DNA of 64,000 nucleotides from SAR92 clade bacterium H231 (GTDB taxonomy: Bacteria; Pseudomonadota; Gammaproteobacteria; Pseudomonadales; Porticoccaceae), in assembly GCA_025153775.1 (NCBI GenBank), contig JAOALC010000003.1, positions 558,001 through 622,000 on the forward strand. The letters are read 5' to 3'. The position numbers and the translations under genes are program-made. Positions 1-6,764 of the stretch are shown here, piece after piece (positions within the stretch are counted from its first letter, which is position 1; every line of letters begins with the position of its first letter). The notes below the pieces were generated by a model that did no database searches, was not told the DNA's origin, and saw only the letters and a program-made list of their open reading frames with translations.

Positions 1-148
1 GAGTAGAGCGCACAATTTTGTCATGTTGCCATCGCTGACGATAACCATCCTCCCAACTGCGAGACTCCTGATTAACCTGCCCATGTCCATTAGAAAATTC
101 ACTCTGTTTCTTCTTAAAAAATTGTAGCCGGTCTAGAAAGTGGCTCAT
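1..148 (-). CDS. narG: Respiratory nitrate reductase alpha subunit, N-terminus only
   Basis: This is the first 49 codons of the membrane-bound nitrate reductase catalytic subunit, cut by the window edge. The reverse strand reads MSHFLDRLQFFKKKQ from an ATG at 148 and continues to SWEDGYRQRWQHDKIVRST. That matches the very conserved NarG N-terminus, which includes the twin-arginine-like remnant region. NarG holds the molybdopterin cofactor and an iron-sulfur cluster and reduces nitrate to nitrite on the cytoplasmic side. It follows two nitrate transporter genes on the same strand, the usual narK-narGHJI order, so narHJI are expected outside the window. The 196-base gap to narK carries a 108-bp hairpin element. 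Confidence 0.93.
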   Translation of the reverse strand, partial: MSHFLDRLQFFKKKQSEFSNGHGQVNQESRSWEDGYRQRWQHDKIVRST

Positions 149-220
149 AGTTACCAATCCCTTGTAGTTAAAAGTTCCTAAAACGAACATCCGATAAGTT
201 CAGACACCGCTCGATTTGGT

Positions 221-328
221 TTTAAATGCGGGAAGGGGCTTTCAAGACTCTCGACAGCATGGATGCTGTCGCGAAGCCCCCAGGGATGGGTTCATGGCGT
301 GTCTTGAAAGCCCCTTCCCGCATTTAAA
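221..328. repeat. 108-bp hairpin element between narK and narG (28-bp perfect inverted repeats)
   Basis: Positions 221-248 and 301-328 are perfect 28-base inverted repeats around a 52-base centre. The centre holds a second perfect palindrome, with arms 252-260 and 263-271 and a 2-base spacer. The element lies wholly in the narK-narG intergenic gap, 16 bases after the narK stop codon. Its form fits a miniature inverted-repeat or extragenic palindromic element. As RNA it would fold into a very stable stem that could attenuate or protect the narK-narG message. It has no T-tract, so it is not a classic terminator. No coding sequence is credible within it. Confidence 0.85.
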
Positions 329-344
329 GCCCGGCCAGCACTCC

Positions 345-1961
345 CTAAGGATTATGAAACTCCGCCTTAGGCCGCAAATAGAACCACCAGTTAATAACAA
401 TACAGACCCCATAAAAGGCCGCGAATCCATAGAGGGCGACTTCTGGGGTAGTGGCTTTTATCTGCTCACCAAACACTTTTGGAATATAGAAAGCCCCATA
501 GGCAGCTATAGCAGAGGTCCATCCTAATACTGGCCCAGACTGTTCTTTGCTAAAGACATTGGGAATGGTGCGGAAGGTAGAGCCATTGCCAATACCTGTG
601 GCAGCAAACAGCACCAAAAAGAGTAAAAAGAAGGGCAGGAAGAACTCTTCTGGTGTGGCTGAGGCATAGGCAGCCTTCATAAAATAAGCCACGCCCAGAG
701 CACTTATAACCATTACTACTGAGCAGACCTGGGTCACCAGCGCGCCACCCAGCTTATCGGATATCCAGCCCCCCAGAGGGCGGATCAGCGCCCCTATAAA
801 AGGTCCCATCCAGGCATACATCAGTGCGCTGGGGCCATTATTATTGAGGGTGTTATGGGTCAATGTGCCATCTACCATTATGTGCTGGTAGCCAAAGATA
901 ACCTTGATAGCCAGAGGGAATGCGGCGGCGTAACCAATAAATGAGCCAAAGGTCATGGTGTAAATAACGCTCATTACCCAGGTGTGTTTATTGCCAAATA
1001 TTTTGTACTGGTGGTTCAAGTTGGCTTTGGCGGCATCTGGTAATACAAAGCGCATTAGAAAAACGGTCAGGGCTATCACAATCAGTAACACTATTTCTTT
1101 GGGTACACCCAGCCCGGAACCATTGGCACTACTGGGAAGCAGTAACCAGAGGCCGAAGATGGCGGTGGCAAAGCCAACCAGTAGCATACCGCTAATAATT
1201 GAGAATGCGCCCATTGGACTGCCTATATTGGGCGAGACTTCCTGGGTGCGAATATTGTTCATGCCCCACCATCCCAGCACGGCTAAGGGGATTAAAAATA
1301 CCAACCAAATAAAGCCAGCATTTTGAATATAGGTTTCAGAGCCTGCGGGAATCTTGCCAATTAGGGTGCCGCTGGTGCTCTGCAAAATCATGGGCTCGCC
1401 ACCCATTGCGCCAAACAGGCCAAAGGTCATAGCTAAAGGCACAAGAATTTGCATGCTGGTGACGCCAAAGTTACCCAGCCCGGCATTGAGGCCCAGTGCC
1501 AGGCCCTGTACTTTTTTCGGGTAGAAAAAGCTGATATTGGACATAGATGAGGCAAAGTTGCCTCCCCCTAAACCAGATAACAGTGCCAGCGCCTGGAATA
1601 CCCACAGTGGTGTCTGGGGGTTCTGTAGTGCTATGCCGGCGCCCAGTGCTGGGATCATTAGCAGGGCGGTGGTAAAGACTATGGTATTGCGGCCGCCGCA
1701 CAGGCGAATAAAGAAACTACTGGGAATACGCAATGTGGCGCCGGTTAGGCCGGCAATGGACATCAGAGTAAATAGTTCGGACTTGGCAAAGGGAAAACCC
1801 AGATTGAGCATCTGTACTGTGATCACTCCCCAGTACAGCCAGACAGCAAAACCGCAGAGTAGACTGGGAATGGAAATCCATAGATTGCGACGAGCAGTTT
1901 TCAGTCCGGACTGATCCCAGAATTGCTGGTCTTCAATATCCCATTGTTTAATATCTGACAT
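345..1961 (-). CDS. narK: NarK-type nitrate/nitrite antiporter (type II)
   Basis: This is a major facilitator superfamily permease of 538 residues, predicted to exchange nitrate for nitrite across the inner membrane. The N-terminus (WDIEDQQFWDQSG, then RRNLWISIPSLLCGFAVWL) matches the E. coli NarK pattern. The nitrate-signature glycine-rich segment GLGGGNFASSMSNISFFYP lies near residues 130-150. A second one, TGIGNGSTFRTIP, lies near the C-terminus. It is longer than typical NarK (about 460) because of extra loops around residues 190-210 and 355-375. It starts 16 bases after the stop of the type I transporter gene, with a clear AGGGAAG ribosome site, so the two are co-transcribed and lead into narG. 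Confidence 0.93.
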   Translation of the reverse strand: MSDIKQWDIEDQQFWDQSGLKTARRNLWISIPSLLCGFAVWLYWGVITVQMLNLGFPFAKSELFTLMSIAGLTGATLRIPSSFFIRLCGGRNTIVFTTALLMIPALGAGIALQNPQTPLWVFQALALLSGLGGGNFASSMSNISFFYPKKVQGLALGLNAGLGNFGVTSMQILVPLAMTFGLFGAMGGEPMILQSTSGTLIGKIPAGSETYIQNAGFIWLVFLIPLAVLGWWGMNNIRTQEVSPNIGSPMGAFSIISGMLLVGFATAIFGLWLLLPSSANGSGLGVPKEIVLLIVIALTVFLMRFVLPDAAKANLNHQYKIFGNKHTWVMSVIYTMTFGSFIGYAAAFPLAIKVIFGYQHIMVDGTLTHNTLNNNGPSALMYAWMGPFIGALIRPLGGWISDKLGGALVTQVCSVVMVISALGVAYFMKAAYASATPEEFFLPFFLLFLVLFAATGIGNGSTFRTIPNVFSKEQSGPVLGWTSAIAAYGAFYIPKVFGEQIKATTPEVALYGFAAFYGVCIVINWWFYLRPKAEFHNP

Positions 1962-1977
1962 AGAGACTTCCCTGTTA

Positions 1978-3249
1978 TTATGTGACTGGAATCTGATGTT
2001 TACTCAAACGTTTTAGTTTGAGTTTTTCTGCTTTGATGGCGTAGTGCATAAGAATCATGCAGGCAATTAACACGGCGTAGAGCAACATAAAGCAGGAGCT
2101 GCGCACCTGGGTAAAGTCTGCTGCGGCACCAAATAATATAGGCAATGTGAAACCACCCAGGCCGCCTAGCACTCCGACCATACCCCCCACGGAGCCCATC
2201 TGGCTGGGGTAATAATCATGAATCACTTTGTAGACACTGGCTTTGCCGAAACCCATGGCGATGCCGACGATAAAAACCAATACCGTGAAGGGCACCACCT
2301 TCAGCTGAATACCTATGGAGATATCTTTTTCAATGCCATGAATAATCATGGTGGTGGGCGGATAGGAGAGAAAAAACAAGCACACCAGGCAGATCCAAAA
2401 CACCCACCAGTTAATAGTGCGCCCGCCATATTTATCGGAGAACCAGCCCCCCAGTGCGCGGATTAATCCGCTGGGTAGGGTAAATAATAATGTTAGGAAG
2501 GAGGCAGTTTTTAGATCTACCCCAAACTGGCCTATATAGTATTTGGGCAGCCATAGGGCCAGGGCCACAAAGCCGCCAAAGACAAAATAATAATAGAGGC
2601 CAAAGCGCCACACCCGCATCTCTTTTAACGGAGCCAGCTGGGTTTTTAGGCACAGGGTCTTTCGCGCTGCGCTTTTATCCCCATGGGCCGGGTCTTCGAA
2701 GGTAAAGAGCCAGAAGAGAACAATAATAACCAGCATGCAGACAGCGTAGATAAGGGGTACCGAGTCCCAGCCATAAGACAAAATTAATATTGGTGCCGCC
2801 AGGTTGGTAATTGCCGCTCCGGCATTGCCGGCGCCAAAGATACCCATGGCGGTACCCTGTCGCTCCTTTTCAAACCAGGCGCTGGTGTAGGCAATACCCA
2901 CTGCAAAGGAGCCACCGGCCAGCCCAACAAATAGGCCTATCAGCAAATAGTGCCAGTAGGCTGTGGCCAGAGTGATGGAATAAATTGCCGGTACAATGCA
3001 GATCATTAAAAGGGTAAATACTCTGCGTCCACCGAATAAATCTGTGAGTATGCCCAGGGGTAGCCTCGAGATGGAGCCGGTTAATATGGGGGTGGCAATC
3101 AGCACGCCGAACTGGGTTTCAGTTAACCCAAGATCCTGTTTGATTTTGATTCCAAGAATTGAAAATAATGTCCAGACGGCGAAATTAGCAGCGAAGGCAA
3201 CGGTGTTAGCAGACAGTACCGACCATTGTTTTTGCTTCTGTGAATACAT
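1978..3249 (-). CDS. narK: NarK1-type nitrate transporter (proton symporter class)
   Basis: This is a 423-residue, 12-helix MFS permease of the nitrate/nitrite porter family. The signature GLAGGSFAVGIAYTSAWFEKE follows helix 4, with a second glycine-rich signature (GIAMGFGKASVYKVI) in the C-terminal half. By family knowledge the shorter, type I members are proton-coupled nitrate importers. The pairing with a type II NarK directly downstream mirrors the fused NarK1-NarK2 protein of Paracoccus, here as two separate genes. It is the first gene after the FNR box and should be strongly induced without oxygen. The start has an AGGGAG ribosome site about seven bases upstream. Confidence 0.92.
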   Translation of the reverse strand: MYSQKQKQWSVLSANTVAFAANFAVWTLFSILGIKIKQDLGLTETQFGVLIATPILTGSISRLPLGILTDLFGGRRVFTLLMICIVPAIYSITLATAYWHYLLIGLFVGLAGGSFAVGIAYTSAWFEKERQGTAMGIFGAGNAGAAITNLAAPILILSYGWDSVPLIYAVCMLVIIVLFWLFTFEDPAHGDKSAARKTLCLKTQLAPLKEMRVWRFGLYYYFVFGGFVALALWLPKYYIGQFGVDLKTASFLTLLFTLPSGLIRALGGWFSDKYGGRTINWWVFWICLVCLFFLSYPPTTMIIHGIEKDISIGIQLKVVPFTVLVFIVGIAMGFGKASVYKVIHDYYPSQMGSVGGMVGVLGGLGGFTLPILFGAAADFTQVRSSCFMLLYAVLIACMILMHYAIKAEKLKLKRLSKHQIPVT

Positions 3250-3271
3250 TCTGGGCTCCCTGTCCTAACAG

Positions 3272-3320
3272 CTAATCTAAGATAATCAATTTGCTGTGCG
3301 GGTACCTTGATGCATATCAA
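3272..3320 (-). promoter_or_regulatory. FNR/ANR-dependent class II promoter of the narK-narK-narG operon
   Basis: Positions 3307-3320 read TTGATGCATATCAA, a perfect FNR-family box (TTGAT-N4-ATCAA). If its centre (3313.5) sits at -41.5, transcription starts near 3272. The reverse strand then has TATCTT at 3284-3279, exactly at -12 to -7. That is the geometry of a class II FNR promoter. The first codon of narK1 is 23 bases beyond the inferred start. The box identity is read directly; the start site is inferred. The regulator could be FNR, ANR or DNR, which share this site. Confidence 0.85.
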
Positions 3321-3428
3321 GGGAACGGCAGAGAGCGTCTAAATTACAGGCAGCTTAGAATAGAAGGCTTAACTGGGACTCTGCACTCTGTCTTGTGCAG
3401 AGGCAGAGTCCTGGGTGCCACAGGCTTG

Positions 3429-3857
3429 TTAGTCGATACTGATACGATGGCTTTCTGGGGTAAGAGGTTTTGAACAGGGCGCTTTAATGGTCAGAATACC
3501 GTTTTTAAACTTAGCTTTGATATCCTTTTCGCTGGCATTGTTGCCCAGATTAAAGCTGCGCATAAACTTGCCGTAACGCCGCTCTTGGCGGATGACGCGG
3601 CCATCTTCCTCTTCAGTCTCTTCCTGGTGGCTTTCAGCTTCTATACTGAGTACACCATTTTCCAAGCTGACATGAACATCGTCCTTGTCGACGCCTGGTA
3701 GTTCAGCAGTGATTTTGTAGCTGTCTTTTTTCTGTTCAATATCCACTCTGGGAGAGAACGCCACATGGGTATTCTCACTGATTTCTCGGGACGGAGACCA
3801 AAAACCATTGAATAGATTGTCAAAATCAAACAGCGAATTGCGGGGAATAAGATTCAT
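3429..3857 (-). CDS. Small heat-shock protein, Hsp20 family
   Basis: This is a 142-residue holdase chaperone that binds unfolding proteins without ATP. Residues about 37-130 form the alpha-crystallin domain, including the patterns ITAELPGVDKDDVHVSLENG and FNLGNNASEKDIKAKFKNGIL. Near the C-terminus the strand NGILTIKAPC precedes a short tail with no clear IXI motif. The N-terminus (MNLIPRNSLFDFDNLFNGF) is of the bacterial class A type. A strong AGGAGG site precedes the ATG. It lies upstream of the narK operon on the same strand, but the FNR box between them gives narK its own promoter. No clear sigma-32 promoter was found upstream. Confidence 0.93.
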   Translation of the reverse strand: MNLIPRNSLFDFDNLFNGFWSPSREISENTHVAFSPRVDIEQKKDSYKITAELPGVDKDDVHVSLENGVLSIEAESHQEETEEEDGRVIRQERRYGKFMRSFNLGNNASEKDIKAKFKNGILTIKAPCSKPLTPESHRISID

Positions 3858-3978
3858 TTGATGCCTCCTGTGTAGGGTTGATAAACCAAGTGTTGCACAG
3901 GATAGTCTGGCAGGTAGCCGCCGCCGCGCCTTGCGTTAAATCAAGCAATGATTCTATTCAGGGCGCGGGCCGTACAAA

Positions 3979-5571
3979 CTATTTGCCGTCGGCAAGTATT
4001 TCGCGGGCGGCATTGCGCCCAGGTAACCCTGTAACACCGCCACCAGGGTGGCTGCCAGCGCCGCACATATACAGCCCTTTCAGGGGGCCGCGATAGTCAC
4101 CGTGGTTCATCAATGGACGGGCAGCCCACATCTGATCCAGAGTCATAACCCCATGCATAATGTCTCCACCAATCAACCCCAGTTTTTCTTCCAGATCCAG
4201 GGGCGATAAAATCATTTTGCCAACCACAGCGTCTCTGAAGTTAGGAGCATGGGCGGTCACTGTATCAATAATGGTTTCCGCCGCGGCTTCGCGGGCATCA
4301 TGCCAGGATTGGCCGTGGGGCAATTCTGGTGAAAACTGCTGACAGAATAATGAGGCCACATGCTGACCTTTGGGCGCCAGAGAATCATCTAGAGTCGAGG
4401 GGATCAGCATCTCTACTATAGGCTGCTTTGACCAGCCATTGGCTTTGGCATCCACATAGGCGCGATCCATATAATCCAATGTGGGAGCAATAACAATGCC
4501 GCACTGATGATGCTCTGCATTATCTTTACCCGGCAGGGCCGTAAAATCTGGCAGCTCTGATAGGGCTACATTCATGCGGAAGGTGCCTGAGCCATTTTTA
4601 TAGCCGTCCATGCGGCGGGCAAATTCTGCATCCAGATCACCCTCATTAAACATCTGGCCATAGAGCATCTTGGGGTTAACATTGGCAATAACACGTTTGG
4701 CGGCAATCACTTCACCGCTGGTTAAGGTCACACCTGTGGCCGAACCATTGGCTACGACCACCCTGTCTACTGGTGAATCTGTGCTTATTTCAACACCCAC
4801 CGATTCACAGGCCTGGCCCATGGCCTGAGTAATTGCACCCATGCCGCCAATGGCGTGCCCCCAGGCACCTTTTTCACCGTCCACTTCTCCAAACACATGG
4901 TGCAGTAGCACATAGGCGGAGCCCGGGGTGTCCGGGCTGGCGTAGTTACCAACAATGGCATCAAAGCCAAAGGCGGCTTTAATATGTTCATTTTCAAACC
5001 AGCCATCGAGAAAACTGCGCGCACTCTTGGTAAACAGGTCATAGACATCGCGCTGTAGTTGATTGCTGCCTCTGGCGACAGGCCAGAGCTGCACTGCCGC
5101 GGTTAATGCAGCGCGAATCGGGTTCTGTGGGTTGGGTGGAGTTTTGGTGCTGATATCGCGCAGCACATCGGCTACAGCTTCTATGCGCTGGTAGTATTCA
5201 GGCAGGCGCTCGGCATCCCGTGCGGAAAACTTGCGGAACTCTTTCTGGGTTCGCTCCAGTCCACCACCCAGTTTTAAATAGTTGCTATTGTCGATGGGCA
5301 AAAAGTTTGAGATTGGGCGCTTGACCACTTTAAGCCCATAGTCTTTGAGACGCATATCGGCAATAACCACTGGATTGAGCAGGCTCACGGTGTAACTGGC
5401 GACAGAGTTTCTAAAGCCGGGGTGAAACTCTTCAGTGACTGCGGCACCACCAACAACGGATCTGCGCTCGCAAACACGAACATTCAGTCCCGCTTTAGCT
5501 AGGTAGTAGGCACAGACAAGGCCATTGTGGCCACCGCCAATAATAACGGCGTCATAGTTGTTGGATGACAT
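3979..5571 (-). CDS. PYROXD2/phytoene-desaturase-like FAD oxidoreductase
   Basis: This is a 530-residue flavoprotein of the CrtI/PYROXD2 superfamily. The Rossmann motif VIIGGGHNGLVCAYYLAKAG lies at the N-terminus, and the C-terminal FAD motif includes GAGSHPGGGVTGLPGRNAA. I chose the ATG at 5571 (MSSNNYD) because it puts the Rossmann strand at the usual place and has a GAGA site. The open frame itself extends 22 codons further upstream. Two relatives occur at 19.5 and 21.1 kb. No carotenoid genes are nearby, so a carotenoid role is unlikely. The substrate is unknown, and amine or long-chain oxidation is only a guess. Confidence 0.85.
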   Translation of the reverse strand: MSSNNYDAVIIGGGHNGLVCAYYLAKAGLNVRVCERRSVVGGAAVTEEFHPGFRNSVASYTVSLLNPVVIADMRLKDYGLKVVKRPISNFLPIDNSNYLKLGGGLERTQKEFRKFSARDAERLPEYYQRIEAVADVLRDISTKTPPNPQNPIRAALTAAVQLWPVARGSNQLQRDVYDLFTKSARSFLDGWFENEHIKAAFGFDAIVGNYASPDTPGSAYVLLHHVFGEVDGEKGAWGHAIGGMGAITQAMGQACESVGVEISTDSPVDRVVVANGSATGVTLTSGEVIAAKRVIANVNPKMLYGQMFNEGDLDAEFARRMDGYKNGSGTFRMNVALSELPDFTALPGKDNAEHHQCGIVIAPTLDYMDRAYVDAKANGWSKQPIVEMLIPSTLDDSLAPKGQHVASLFCQQFSPELPHGQSWHDAREAAAETIIDTVTAHAPNFRDAVVGKMILSPLDLEEKLGLIGGDIMHGVMTLDQMWAARPLMNHGDYRGPLKGLYMCGAGSHPGGGVTGLPGRNAAREILADGK

Positions 5572-5748
5572 AGAGTTCTCGGTTTTATGATTGTGTTTTG
5601 GGCGCGCAATTGTAAGAGTTTTCAGCCTTTTCACCAATGCCTTTTTAAGCCTGTCTCAAGCGATATTTTTGTTGCCCGCGCCCACATTGACTGGGTTATA
5701 CTCAGGAGTAAATAACAACCAAACTCTGAGCCGAATCGGTTAGTTACT

Positions 5749-6681
5749 ATGAGTATAAAACTTCCAAAACTTGTCGCTACTTCGGTGGTGCGCGGCAGCC
5801 AGCAGGGCGAGAGCCATGGAGGTGTATTTACGCTGGATTTTGAACGTCAGATCGTTGAGCAGCGGGTAGACTGGAATACCAGTGCGATTAATTTCGACGG
5901 TCGCGGTGCCGATAGGGGTTTGCGAGGTATTAGCTTTCACGAGGATCGTATTTTAATCGCAGCCTCGGATGAGTTGTTTAGCTATAACCAGAACTTTGAG
6001 ATTCAGGAATCCTGGCGCAATCCTTACCTCAATCACTGCCATGAAATCTGTCGATGGGATCATTTATTATTTTTAACCTCCACAGGGTATGACAGCTTGC
6101 TGGCTTTTGATTTAAATCAGAAGGCTTTTATCTGGGGTTTTCAGTTGCAGAAGCAGGAGGGGCAGTGGACTGGTTTTAACTTTGATCCGCGCTCTGGGGA
6201 TGGGCCTCGACCCAGTAATCAGCAGCATATCAATATGGTGCATGTGGATGGCAATGGTATTTTTGTCAGTGGCCTGAAGACCGAGGCGCTGTTACATATC
6301 AATACCAACAATCAGGTGACAGAGGTCTGTAACCTGCCCAGGGGAACCCATAATGCGCGGCCCTACAAAGGCGGTATTATCTTTAATGACACCGCTAGTG
6401 ATTGTCTGCGAGTGGTACCCAGGGATGATGCTCAGCAGGTATTTAAAATTCGCACCTATAATCCGGCTGATATTTTATTTGCCGGCATTGATGATTCAAA
6501 AATCGCCCGTCAGGGATTTGGTCGTGGGCTCTGTGTAATAGATGATCGCTTTGTAGCTGGAGGCTCATCCCCCTCTACCATTAGTCTCTATGATCTGCAC
6601 AGCAGTCAGCTGGTGGGGTCGGTCAATATCACCATGGATATCCGCAATGCCATTCACGGTCTCGCCCATTGGCCGTTCTAG
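5749..6681 (+). CDS. Beta-propeller-like protein of unknown function
   Basis: This is a 310-residue soluble protein without signal peptide or membrane helix. It shows repeating strand patterns such as RGISFHEDRILIAASDELFSY, LLFLTSTGYDSLLAFDL and GNGIFVSGLKTEALLHI, as in YncE/NHL-type propellers. A conserved-looking central segment contains QHINMVHV and GTHNARPYKGG, and an NHCHEIC cluster could bind metal. It may belong to the DUF4915-type propeller group, but I cannot confirm that. It stands alone between a flavoprotein (divergent) and a TonB receptor (convergent), with a strong shared terminator after it. Confidence 0.7.
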   Translation: MSIKLPKLVATSVVRGSQQGESHGGVFTLDFERQIVEQRVDWNTSAINFDGRGADRGLRGISFHEDRILIAASDELFSYNQNFEIQESWRNPYLNHCHEICRWDHLLFLTSTGYDSLLAFDLNQKAFIWGFQLQKQEGQWTGFNFDPRSGDGPRPSNQQHINMVHVDGNGIFVSGLKTEALLHINTNNQVTEVCNLPRGTHNARPYKGGIIFNDTASDCLRVVPRDDAQQVFKIRTYNPADILFAGIDDSKIARQGFGRGLCVIDDRFVAGGSSPSTISLYDLHSSQLVGSVNITMDIRNAIHGLAHWPF

Positions 6682-6699
6682 CAAATAGTTTTTATCAAT

Positions 6700-6730
6700 A
6701 AAAAAGGCCGGGGATTACCCGGCCTTTTTT
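6700..6730. terminator. Bidirectional rho-independent terminator
   Basis: A 13-bp perfect stem (6700-6712 with 6718-6730) is made of an A6 run, GGCCGGG, a 5-base loop, CCCGGCC and a T6 run. It works in both directions and separates the convergent propeller gene and TonB-receptor gene. Confidence 0.93.
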
Positions 6731-6764
6731 GTCTGCACAGAGAGGCAGTCTATCTGAGGAGATT

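Noticed and set aside
216-527. 103-codon and 62-codon open frames on both strands over the narK-narG gap
   Set aside because: They cross the hairpin element and the narK 3' end, have no ribosome site, and the element explains the openness.
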